DNA of 40,125 nt from Candidatus Paceibacter sp. (GCA_020724885.1 DYGD01000006.1:1-40125); one strand, 5' to 3'; counted from the first letter of the stretch, positions 7,427 to 15,647 are shown. Numbers and translations are program-made. The notes: generated by a model from the sequence alone, not told the origin.

Positions 7427-7882
7427 TCACTTCTCCGAGAAGAACCCTCCTGCCAGGTCGTCCTCCCCGAAGATCATCGTGGCGAGTGGAACCCAATCTA
7501 GTTCCACCTGCACAGTAGCGTATCTAGCACAGAGGACATGGAGACTGCCCTCTGTTGTGGCAACGACCGACCTCCAACAAAAGAGGCGAGTCGTCTGCCC
7601 GAAGACCTGCCGGAAGGACTCGGCCCTGAAGCCGTTGTCGCACGAAGAACGCCGGAGGCACTGGATTGCTATTGCATCCAGCGTCCCCAAACAGTGCTCA
7701 ATCCTCCCAGTGTCCAACAGGTGCTTGTACACCTCCTGGCCGGGCTTTTTGGGCGCGAGATAGAGTCCAACCTCCGAGAGGTCGTACTCTTCTCTTCCCC
7801 GAAGCTCCGAGTGCAGGGCCTTTTGAGCCCAACTCGGAACCGCAGGCTCTACGCCTCTTCGGATCCTCACGACATTGTCCAT
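7427..7882 (-). CDS. First gene of ribozyme-punctuated operon; unknown protein
   Basis: The product has 151 aa and no family is recognised. The start ATG 7882 has AAGGAG 7 nt upstream, preceded by the CCCCGC-aga-GCGGGG hairpin. The N-terminal half is charged (RIRRGVEPAVPSWAQKAL, DLSEVGLYLAPKKPGQEVYKHLL) and four cysteines lie in the middle and C-terminal parts; no signal peptide or membrane helix is seen. It is expressed from the near-consensus promoter at 8069-8097 through a leader of about 180 nt that contains structured element L. It ends in TGA. GC is above that of neighbouring core genes. It is the promoter-proximal cistron of the ribozyme operon. Confidence 0.7.
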   Translation of the reverse strand: MDNVVRIRRGVEPAVPSWAQKALHSELRGREEYDLSEVGLYLAPKKPGQEVYKHLLDTGRIEHCLGTLDAIAIQCLRRSSCDNGFRAESFRQVFGQTTRLFCWRSVVATTEGSLHVLCARYATVQVELDWVPLATMIFGEDDLAGGFFSEK

Positions 7883-7889
7883 TTCAATT

Positions 7890-7910
7890 CTCCTTCCCCG
7901 CTCTGCGGGG
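7890..7910 (-). promoter_or_regulatory. Hairpin abutting the ribosome binding site (copy 1)
   Basis: On the minus strand CCCCGC-aga-GCGGGG is followed directly by AAGGAG and, 7 nt later, the ATG at 7882. The stem is identical to that at 5995-6016 and the loop differs. Confidence 0.65.
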
Positions 7911-7937
7911 AAAATGAGTTTCAGTTCCTGCCACTCA

Positions 7938-8026
7938 CCACAAGCAGCTTTCTGGAAATCCGTAAATTCTAAGGGTGTCGGAAACCCTTAGATTGTTTGG
8001 GTGGATTTTCAGAAAGCCGCTTGTGG
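7938..8026 (-). ncRNA. Structured mRNA leader L, copy 1
   Basis: The outer stem pairs 8016-8026 (CCACAAGCGGC on the minus strand) with 7938-7948 (GCTGCTTGTGG), continues through CTTTCTG/CAGAAAG and AAATCC/GGATTT, and encloses the perfect hairpin TCTAAGGGT/ACCCTTAGA (7968-7992). It occupies about half of the leader of the first operon gene and matches copy 2 at 6040-6131 almost base for base, except for pairing-neutral changes and the variable terminal loop. Confidence 0.7.
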
Positions 8027-8068
8027 CCTTTATGACTGACTTCAAAGAACAAAAACTTTCCTATTTTC

Positions 8069-8097
8069 ATTATAGCAAATTCAATTCTGTTTGTCAA
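8069..8097 (-). promoter_or_regulatory. Near-perfect sigma70 promoter of the ribozyme operon
   Basis: On the minus strand TTGACA (8092-8097), 17-bp spacer, extended -10 TGc-TATAAT (8069-8074). The predicted start is near 8062. The -35 box directly touches miniature element copy B: the TCAA target duplication (8094-8097) supplies four of its six bases, so the insertion left the promoter intact. Confidence 0.9.
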
Positions 8098-8265
8098 CCC
8101 CCACGCCTACTTTTGCATTACCTGCCCCGTAGCCCTGCCGAAGGCAGATGGTATTGGGGTTGCCCTACATTTCCATCTGTTATCTTACAAAGCTTGTATT
8201 AGCAGGTAATCTTTAGATATTTATAGAAATTTGAAATTAGCAACGAAATGTAATGCAAAATAGGG
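8098..8265 (-). mobile_element. Miniature inverted-repeat element, copy B
   Basis: 168 bp, inverted relative to copy A. The left end CCCCCACGCCTACTTTTGCAT is intact; the right end is degraded to ATGCAAAATAGGG. It is flanked by TCAA at 8094-8097 and 8266-8269. It contains the same interior as copy A, including a CTGCCGAAGGCAG-like segment. Confidence 0.8.
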
Positions 8266-8269
8266 TCAA

Positions 8270-8408
8270 CCCCCACGCCTACTTTTGCATTGCCTGCCCC
8301 CGCATTTCCACCCGTTATCTTACAAAGCTTGTATTAGCAGGTAATCTTTAGATATTTATAGAAATTTGAAATTAGCAACGAAATGTTATGCAAAAGTAGG
8401 CGTGGGGG
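8270..8408 (-). mobile_element. Miniature inverted-repeat element, copy C (shortened)
   Basis: 139 bp with both terminal inverted repeats intact (CCCCCACGCCTACTTTTGCA at 8270 and its complement ending at 8408). It lacks an interior segment of about 40 bp around the CCGAAGG hairpin that copies A and B carry. It is flanked by TCAA at 8266-8269 and 8409-8412, so copies B and C share the middle TCAA and lie in tandem. Confidence 0.85.
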
Positions 8409-8490
8409 TCAAGTAAAATTAAGAATAGGAAACCAAAGCACCAAAAACAGCTATGTTTAGCCGTATATTTCTATACCCTATTGGCTAATG

Positions 8491-8532
8491 GCTATACCCC
8501 CCCCTTTTTGATGAAAAGGTGGGGGGTATACC
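8491..8532 (-). terminator. gyrB terminator hairpin
   Basis: A long stem directly after the gyrB stop pairs GGTATACCCCCCACCTTTT with AAAAAGGGGGGGGTATAGCC (minus strand, 4-nt loop, one bulge). The U-run is weak (TTAGCC), so termination may be less efficient than the stem suggests. The interval 8413-8490 holds nothing else recognisable. Confidence 0.55.
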
Positions 8533-10716
<2,184 letters not shown>

Positions 10717-10736
10717 TTATCCTGTTTTTCAAGTGT

Positions 10737-10764
10737 ATTATACCGCAAATTACCTTAAAAACAA
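10737..10764 (-). promoter_or_regulatory. gyrB promoter
   Basis: On the minus strand TTGTTT (10759-10764), 16 bp, TATAAT (10737-10742). The resulting leader is about 60 nt and contains the 10682-10705 hairpin. Confidence 0.6.
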
Positions 10765-10841
10765 AGAAAAATGTGGATTTCCCGACCTTTGGGTATTAGG
10801 CGGGATATTCTCCGCAGTTGCAATAAAAACACATAATTTTC

Positions 10842-10870
10842 TTGACAAAAAATAAAGGATATGATAGTAT
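10842..10870 (+). promoter_or_regulatory. Consensus promoter of the 10.9 kb short transcript
   Basis: TTGACA (10842-10847), 17 bp, extended -10 TGa-TAGTAT (TG 10862-10863, hexamer 10865-10870). The predicted start is near 10877. Confidence 0.85.
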
Positions 10871-10941
10871 ACAAAAAGAGGATGCGCGTGGGGCGCGTCC
10901 CAAAGCACCGGCCTAAAAGGCCACAGTTCAGGAGAGCGCCA

Positions 10942-11118
10942 ATGACGAAAGGTGCCGTGAGATCAGACAACAGGTGTCGCCGTGGTTACCGCTTGGCCGT
11001 GGCTCAGCGAGAGCCGGGTTGGCGACCGAGGAGGAGGGTCGAGGCGAATGCCTCGACGACCACCACAGTGGCAGCGGGGTCTGCTGACGACAGGGGCAAC
11101 CGGAAGATTGCCGCCTGA
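10942..11118 (+). CDS. Small Arg-rich protein, or the coding-like part of an RNA gene
   Basis: A 58-codon frame starting MTKGAVRSDN, very rich in Arg, with no recognised family and no membrane segment. AGGAG lies 7 nt before ATG 10942, preceded by a GGCCT-aaa-AGGCC hairpin. The leader also holds an 8-bp stem near 10880-10900 (GGATGCGC/GCGCGTCC). A consensus promoter upstream and a terminator downstream define a transcript of about 310 nt. The basic, GC-rich composition is also what an out-of-frame reading of a structured RNA would give, so coding is not certain. Expression layout resembles the other accessory genes with strong ribosome binding sites. Confidence 0.5.
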   Translation: MTKGAVRSDNRCRRGYRLAVAQREPGWRPRRRVEANASTTTTVAAGSADDRGNRKIAA

Positions 11119-11157
11119 ACCAAGACCCACTCACAGCGCCATGACGGCGCAAACGCG

Positions 11158-11193
11158 CCCCGGCTGTGCAAGCAGTCGGGGTGTTTTTCTTTC
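11158..11193 (+). terminator. Terminator of the 10.9 kb short transcript
   Basis: CCCCGGCTG (from 11158) pairs with CAGTCGGGG (ending 11181) with one bulge, followed by TGTTTTTCTTT. It is followed at once by the palindrome upstream of pheS. Confidence 0.8.
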
Positions 11194-11195
11194 CA

Positions 11196-11242
11196 AATGT
11201 TAAACACCTGGTGTTTAACATTCTTTCCTGGTGTTTAACATT
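11196..11242 (+). promoter_or_regulatory. Palindromic operator-like sites upstream of pheS
   Basis: A 27-bp perfect palindrome (11196-11222: 13-bp arms AATGTTAAACACC around one T) is followed by a third copy of the half-site GGTGTTTAACATT at 11230-11242, exactly 20 bp (about two helical turns) after the half-site at 11210-11222. The sites end about 36 bp before the pheS -10 box. This is the pattern expected of a dimeric repressor or activator site; the regulator is unknown. Confidence 0.6.
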
Positions 11243-11255
11243 TTTTCTTTCATTC

Positions 11256-11283
11256 TTTCAAAAAATTCAGTTTTTGATACAAT
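11256..11283 (+). promoter_or_regulatory. pheS promoter, leaderless
   Basis: Extended -10 TGa-TACAAT (TG 11275-11276, hexamer 11278-11283), ending 9 bp before the ATG at 11293. The -35 region (TTTCAA, 11256-11261) is weak. Confidence 0.6.
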
Positions 11284-11292
11284 TTCTTTCTA

Positions 11293-12429
11293 ATGGAAAT
11301 AAAAATTAACTCGGAAGAAGAAAAACAATTAAAAGAAGAATTGGCGAAAAGATCCGACCCCGAAGCTCAAAGAATGCTACGGTTCCTTAATATGCCGGAT
11401 TTATCAAGAACCTCCAAAAACCCGTTAGCCGAATTGGCGGAAAAAATAAAGGCAATGCCGGATTTTAAAGATTTTGACGAAGTAGAAGCGCCGGAGATTG
11501 TCTCAACAGCAATCAGTTTTGATTTGTTCAACTTTGCGCCTAATCATCCCGCCCGTTCACGTTCCGATACTTATTTTGTAGATGACAACAATATTCTCCG
11601 ACCCCATACCACTGTTATGTGGTATTACCATCTCAATCAGCCGGAGATAAAAGAAAAAATCGCTCGCGGGGAAAGTGTCGGCGCTCTCTCTCGCGGCAAG
11701 GTCTATCGCAAAGACGAAATTGACCGCAATCATATGAACATTTTTCACCAAATGGACGGCTGGTTTCTATGCCGAAGAGAAGAAAAAATTATTGATAGAA
11801 GCGACTTGGAAGACATTTTGAACAAAATTGTCAAAACAATTTTCGGTCCCGATATTGAGTACCGCTTTAATCCGGACACATTCCCTTACACAGACCCGAG
11901 TTTAGAAATTGAGGTAAAAATCGGAGACAGATGGATAGAAGTTTTGGGCGCCGGGGTTGTCAGCGGAAAAGTTTTAGAAAATTTAGCCGTTGATTCAAGT
12001 GTTTGGAGCGGTTGGGCTTTCGGTTTCGGTTTGGAACGACTGGCGATTTTAAGCATGGATTTGCCTGATATTCGCCTGCTTTGGTCTGAAGACGAACGGG
12101 TAAAAAAACAATTAAAACTCGGACAAAAGTTTCAGGAGGTTTCCAAGTTCCCGCCGGCCCCGCGCGATATTTCTTTTATCGTCCCAAAAACTTTCGTGCC
12201 GAATAATTACTTTGACCTTATCCGCGACATCGGCGGAGATTTTATAGAAGAAGTTGAGCTTTTGGACAAATACGAAAATGCCGACAAATTCGGCACGGAT
12301 AAAACGAGCTATACTTACCGGATTGTTTATCGATCAATGGAACGAACACTGACTTCTGAAGAAGTTGAAACAATCCACAAAAAAATAGAGGAAGAAACAA
12401 AAAATCAGTTTGGCGCTGAGATTAGGTAA
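11293..12429 (+). CDS. pheS: Single-subunit (mitochondrial-type) phenylalanine--tRNA ligase
   Basis: Charges tRNA-Phe. The product has 378 aa and contains a PheS-like class II catalytic core: HPARSRSDTYFV near residue 90, motif 2 GKVYRKDEIDRNHMNIFHQMDG around 155, and motif 3 SGWAFGFGLERLAILSMDLPDIR around 245. This is fused to a C-terminal ferredoxin-fold anticodon-binding (FDX-ACB) domain, residues about 290-378 (FPPAPRDISFIVP, DLIRDIGGDFIEEVELLDKY, YRIVYRSMERTLTSEEV). In most bacteria FDX-ACB is at the end of the separate PheT subunit. The one-chain layout, and the C-terminal wording, match mitochondrial PheRS (FARS2). No pheT follows: the next features are tRNA genes. The ATG is nearly leaderless. 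Confidence 0.93.
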   Translation: MEIKINSEEEKQLKEELAKRSDPEAQRMLRFLNMPDLSRTSKNPLAELAEKIKAMPDFKDFDEVEAPEIVSTAISFDLFNFAPNHPARSRSDTYFVDDNNILRPHTTVMWYYHLNQPEIKEKIARGESVGALSRGKVYRKDEIDRNHMNIFHQMDGWFLCRREEKIIDRSDLEDILNKIVKTIFGPDIEYRFNPDTFPYTDPSLEIEVKIGDRWIEVLGAGVVSGKVLENLAVDSSVWSGWAFGFGLERLAILSMDLPDIRLLWSEDERVKKQLKLGQKFQEVSKFPPAPRDISFIVPKTFVPNNYFDLIRDIGGDFIEEVELLDKYENADKFGTDKTSYTYRIVYRSMERTLTSEEVETIHKKIEEETKNQFGAEIR

Positions 12430-12533
12430 TTAACCCTAGATTATTTTATTTTTTGGGTTTGCCTCTGTACAATAAAACAAAAGAGAAGTTTGCATCATAC
12501 CCCGTAGCAAAATACTTAACATCGTAATCCGAT

Positions 12534-12587
12534 GGTCGGACTTGAATCCCGATACCAAAGCAAAGCTTGGTACGGGACAAGCCGACC
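12534..12587. repeat. Long imperfect hairpin with a tRNA T-arm-like segment
   Basis: GGTCGG-ACTTGAATCCCGATACCAAAGC on the left pairs imperfectly with GCTTGGTACGGGACAAGCCGACC on the right (small bulges). The left arm, read on the minus strand, contains TCGGGATTCAAGTCCGA, which has the 5-7-5 layout of a tRNA T-arm, followed by CCATCGG. It lies just downstream of tRNA-Thr. No gene is seen in 12430-12610. Confidence 0.45.
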
Positions 12588-12610
12588 GCCTGTTCATCCC
12601 GTTAGAAGTG

Positions 12611-12683
12611 AGCCGGAGAGAGGACTTGAACCTCCAAACCTTTCGCTTACAAAGCGATTGCTCTACCATTGAGCTACTCCGGC
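12611..12683 (-). tRNA. tRNA-Thr (anticodon TGT)
   Basis: 73 nt without encoded CCA. Acceptor GCCGGAG pairs with CTCCGGC; D-arm GCTCAATGGTAGAGC; anticodon loop TTTGTAA with anticodon TGT; T-arm GGAGG-TTCAAGT-CCTCT. The anticodon stem has one mismatch at its base. It reads away from the tsf/rpsB operon on the same strand. Confidence 0.9.
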
Positions 12684-12692
12684 ATAAAAGTT

Positions 12693-12734
12693 GGCGGACA
12701 AGAAGCGGTTGCTCTGCCATTGAGCTACATCGGC
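12693..12734 (-). pseudogene. Truncated 5' half of a tRNA
   Basis: On the minus strand GCCGATGTAGCTCAATGGCAGAGC gives a full 5' acceptor strand, TA and D-arm, then CCGCTTCTTG where the anticodon arm should be, after which tRNA similarity stops. It lies 9 bp upstream of the intact tRNA-Thr and has no matching 3' half directly after it. A CATCGG that could pair with its acceptor occurs at the far side of tRNA-Thr (12529-12534). Confidence 0.6.
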
Positions 12735-12753
12735 AAATAAAATAGTGGGGGAG

Positions 12754-13149
12754 TTAAGAATTTATATCCGCCTTACCGTTCTCTCTGTTTTCCTCTTTTA
12801 CTTTAGCAATTTCCTTCAGAAAATGCGAGGTGGAAACTTTATCTTTCCTAATCTGAAGCTTCCCTCTCACATAGTATCTCAGACGATTATAATAGTCGGA
12901 CAACTTTGCCACTGCTCTCTCCAACATTAAAAAACAGTGAGCCGGCAGTTGAGAAAAAATGAATAACTTCGTTCGTCTTTTCAGATCTAACCATTTCTTA
13001 AAAATCAATATTCCAAAATTTCTTAATCTTTCGTCTTGAGAAGCTAGCATTCTGGACAACCGAGAGGTTTTACTTGATTTTAATTCCCAAAGTTTCAATA
13101 GAGCAAACAAAACCAGAAGAATTATTGAGGTTAAAAGAAGATAAAACAC
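12754..13149 (-). CDS. Small membrane-anchored hypothetical protein
   Basis: The product has 131 aa. One N-terminal membrane helix (LLLTSIILLVLFALLKLW) is followed by a very basic, helical cytoplasmic part (KKWLDLKRRTK, RGKLQIRKDKVSTSHFLKE). No family is recognised. The start is GTG 13149, 21 bp after the tsf stop, so it is probably the last gene of the rpsB-tsf unit. A membrane association near translation genes is all the context says. Confidence 0.6.
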   Translation of the reverse strand: MFYLLLTSIILLVLFALLKLWELKSSKTSRLSRMLASQDERLRNFGILIFKKWLDLKRRTKLFIFSQLPAHCFLMLERAVAKLSDYYNRLRYYVRGKLQIRKDKVSTSHFLKEIAKVKEENRENGKADINS

Positions 13150-13170
13150 GTTATTATTCTAAACAAAAAA

Positions 13171-13752
13171 TTAAACGGAAAATCTGACAAATCTTCTTAC
13201 TTCAATTTTTTCGCCGAATTTCTGAATGGCCGACTCTATGAGCTCTCGGACTTTGAGTTCCGGATTTTTAATAAACGGCTGTTCCAGAAGAATTTGCTCG
13301 GCAAAAAAAGCGTCTAGTTTGCCGGACAAAATTTTTTCTTTCAAATCTTCCGGCTTGCCTTCAACTTCTTTGGCAAAAACCTCGCCAGCTTCTTTTCGAG
13401 CTCCCTCGCTGATATCGTCCTTTTTCAGATACTTCGGAGAAGAGGCGGCTACTTGCATCGCCAAATCATAAGCCAAATCTTTGAATTCTTTATTGCCGGC
13501 AACAAAGTCGGTTTCGCAATTCAACTCCACCATCGCGCCAACGCTGGCATTGGAATGAATATAAGAAGCTACAACACCGGCATTTAATTCTCGATCGGAC
13601 TTTTTGTCAGCCACCGCCTTACTTTGTTTTTGGAGAACAATTTGAGCTTTGCTCATATCACCCCCCGCTTCTTCCAAGGCCTTTCGACATTGCATAATTG
13701 AAACGCCGGTTATATTGCGCAACTCTTTGACTTGTTCAGTGCTTATTGACAT
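13171..13752 (-). CDS. tsf: Elongation factor Ts
   Basis: Guanine-nucleotide exchange factor for EF-Tu. The product has 193 aa, near the short end for EF-Ts (283 in E. coli). The N-terminal UBA-like domain has the family signature ELRNITGVSIMQCRKALEEAGGD (residues about 11-33). The core has GVVASYIHSNASVGAMVELNCETDFVAGN near residues 60-88 (the TDFVA motif contacts EF-Tu). The C-terminal part is compact (GEKIEVRRFVRFSV). It lies downstream of rpsB, the usual bacterial order. Confidence 0.96.
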   Translation of the reverse strand: MSISTEQVKELRNITGVSIMQCRKALEEAGGDMSKAQIVLQKQSKAVADKKSDRELNAGVVASYIHSNASVGAMVELNCETDFVAGNKEFKDLAYDLAMQVAASSPKYLKKDDISEGARKEAGEVFAKEVEGKPEDLKEKILSGKLDAFFAEQILLEQPFIKNPELKVRELIESAIQKFGEKIEVRRFVRFSV

Positions 13753-13817
13753 TTTTTCTAAAAATTTTAAAAAATAAAAAGAGCTACAGACACCACCTCC
13801 TCGGAAACTACAAGAAT

Positions 13818-14543
13818 CTACTCTGCTTTATCAGCGTCTGATTTTACTTTTTTCTTACCGGCGACGACCGCGTCAACAATCTGCTTCACAAAAAATTCTA
13901 TACTTGAAACGGCAGAGTCATTTGCCGGAATCGGGAAGTCGATTTCTTTCAAATCACAATCAGAATTAGCCAAGGCAACTATCGGAATCTTCTTTCTTCT
14001 GGCTTCAGACACAGCTGTTTTTTCTTTTCGAGGATCAACGATAAAGATAGCTGCTGGAGGTTTTTTCATAGAAACCAGACCGGAAAACATCTTCTCCAGT
14101 ACTTCTATTTCTCTGTCCAAAAGCAATCTTTCTTTTTTTGTATATTTAACCAGTTCGCCTTTTTCTCTTTGCTCTGAAAGTTCTTGCAATCTTTCCACCC
14201 TCTTTTTTATTTCAGAAAAATTGGTGATGGTGCCGCCAATCCAACGATTCTCCACAAATGGCATCTCGGATGACAGAGCGCCACTTTTGACAACCTCTTT
14301 GGCTTCGTTTTTCGTTCCGACAAAAAGTATCTGCTTCCCAGAAGCAACCGTGCTGTCTACAAAATCTTTGGCAGCGGCAAGCATGGGCGCCATTTTTTCC
14401 AAATCAAAAATTTCCACATTATTCTTTGAACCCAAGATAAATTCCTTGGTGGACGGATGCCTTCTTGATTTGGAGTAACCATAATGAGCCCCCACTTCAA
14501 AAAGGCTTTTTATATCAATTTTTGTATCGGCTTTTGTTGGCAT
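13818..14543 (-). CDS. rpsB: 30S ribosomal protein S2
   Basis: Component of the small ribosomal subunit. The product has 241 aa, full length for the family. Signatures: LFEVGAHYGYSKSRRHP near residue 14 (usual GxHxGH; here HYGYS), FVGTKNEAKEVV, ENRWIGGTITNF near residue 107, and FIVDPRKEKTAVSEARRKKIPIVALANSDCDLKEIDFPIPANDSAVSSI near 165-215. It is the first gene of rpsB-tsf, 65 bp upstream of tsf and 61 bp downstream of prfA. A TATTAT box lies 14 bp before the ATG. Confidence 0.97.
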   Translation of the reverse strand: MPTKADTKIDIKSLFEVGAHYGYSKSRRHPSTKEFILGSKNNVEIFDLEKMAPMLAAAKDFVDSTVASGKQILFVGTKNEAKEVVKSGALSSEMPFVENRWIGGTITNFSEIKKRVERLQELSEQREKGELVKYTKKERLLLDREIEVLEKMFSGLVSMKKPPAAIFIVDPRKEKTAVSEARRKKIPIVALANSDCDLKEIDFPIPANDSAVSSIEFFVKQIVDAVVAGKKKVKSDADKAE

Positions 14544-14604
14544 ACTTGATTAAACAAATAATACAGGTAGAGATACTAACAAATCCGGACGGGTTATGCA
14601 AACC

Positions 14605-15573
14605 TTATTCCGAGCTTCCCGACACCTCTAACAAATCTTCAATTATCTGATCTACAAAACCACCAAGAATCTTTTCCGCTTGGGACCAGCTTTTTTTAAT
14701 TCGATGGTCAGTCACCCTGTCTTGCAAGATGTTATATGTCCTGATTTTTTCCGACCGGTCGGCGGTACCTATCTGGCTTTTTCTCTGTTCTGAATATTTT
14801 TGGGCTTCTTTTTCTTGGTGTAATGCCTCCAATTTGGCCGCTAAAATACTCATCGCTTTTTCTTTATTTTTAAGCTGGCTTCTTTCGGCGGTTGAACGAA
14901 CGTCAATTCCGGATGGTTTGTGGATAACCCTTACCGCGGTTTCCACCTTATTGACGTTTTGCCCGCCGGCGCCTCCCGAGCGCGAGGTCTCAATTTCCAG
15001 ATCGGCCGGATTTATTTCAACCTTGGTTTTTTTTCTAATTGGCAAAATCGCCACCGAAGCGGTAGAGGTATGAACTCGGCCTGATTTTTCTGTCGGCGGA
15101 ACTCGCTGAATCCGGTGAACTCCGGTTTCAAATCTCAAATTATTAAAAACCCCTTGACCCTTGATTTCAAATGACGCCTCTTTGTATCCGCCCAAAGCGC
15201 TTTTTGATTCGTGCAGGTTTCTAAACACCCAACCCTGACTCGCGGCATATTCCCCATACATTTCCGCCAGACGTTTGGCAAATAAAGCCGCCTCCTCGCC
15301 ACCAGCGCCGGCTCTAACCTCAAGCACAACTTCGTTGAGTCCGCCTTGGCTGGAATCTGATTCCTCGCCTTTCAAGATGTCTTCCATCTGTCGAAGAATT
15401 TCTGCTTTCTGGTTTTCAATATTCTTTAATTCATCATCAGACAAATCCTTGAGGTCGGGATCCTCCTGTAGTAATTTCCCAACTTCAATTTTCTCCTTTT
15501 CTAATTTTTCAAAGACAGAAAAAAGAAAGCTGGTTTTAGGATTGTTTTTGAATTTTTCTAAATCAGTAGCCAT
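14605..15573 (-). CDS. prfA: Peptide chain release factor 1
   Basis: Releases polypeptides at UAA/UAG. The product has 322 aa, about 35 shorter than E. coli RF1, mainly at the N-terminus. The stop-codon-reading tripeptide is PPT within [18 protein letters not shown] (PxT of RF1, not SPF of RF2), and the catalytic loop is [18 protein letters not shown]. The C-terminal [15 protein letters not shown] is also typical. The start ATG 15573 has TATAAT only 7 bp upstream, so the mRNA is predicted leaderless. It lies between rpmE and rpsB on the same strand. Confidence 0.97.
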   Translation of the reverse strand: MATDLEKFKNNPKTSFLFSVFEKLEKEKIEVGKLLQEDPDLKDLSDDELKNIENQKAEILRQMEDILKGEESDSSQGGLNEVVLEVRAGAGGEEAALFAKRLAEMYGEYAASQGWVFRNLHESKSALGGYKEASFEIKGQGVFNNLRFETGVHRIQRVPPTEKSGRVHTSTASVAILPIRKKTKVEINPADLEIETSRSGGAGGQNVNKVETAVRVIHKPSGIDVRSTAERSQLKNKEKAMSILAAKLEALHQEKEAQKYSEQRKSQIGTADRSEKIRTYNILQDRVTDHRIKKSWSQAEKILGGFVDQIIEDLLEVSGSSE

Positions 15574-15580
15574 AAGAATA

Positions 15581-15586
15581 ATTATA
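15581..15586 (-). promoter_or_regulatory. prfA -10 box, leaderless
   Basis: TATAAT on the minus strand, 7 bp before the ATG. No good -35 is visible at 16-18 bp; that area is the 3' arm of the rpmE terminator hairpin. Confidence 0.5.
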
Positions 15587-15600
15587 TTCTAGCAAGAAAT

Positions 15601-15639
15601 ACAAGCCACGCCCCGACCTAAAGTCGGGGCGTGGCTTGT
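15601..15639 (-). terminator. Perfect 17-bp hairpin after rpmE
   Basis: Arms 15601-15617 and 15623-15639 are exact complements with a 5-nt loop. The tail on the minus strand (ATTTCTTG) is only moderately T-rich. It contains the CCCCGAC/GTCGGGG core seen also at 5141-5160 and 40067-40104, and lies between rpmE and the prfA -10 box. Confidence 0.65.
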
Positions 15640-15647
15640 AAGTAAAA

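Noticed and set aside
8028-8062. A third hammerhead ribozyme in the leader of the first operon gene
   Set aside because: Only the downstream TTGTTCTTTGAAGTCAGTCAT is shared; CUGAUGA and the stem I/II sequences are absent. A ribozyme is not needed there because the promoter sets the 5' end.
3797-8412. Composite transposon carrying mscS and the ribozyme operon between inverted element copies
   Set aside because: Each copy has its own 4-bp target duplication (TTTA versus TCAA), so they inserted independently. A composite move would leave matching duplications only at the outer ends.
13753-13817. Separate promoter or RNA between rpsB and tsf
   Set aside because: Only AT-rich spacer with a CACCTCCTC stretch is seen; no -10/-35 pair or stable stem.
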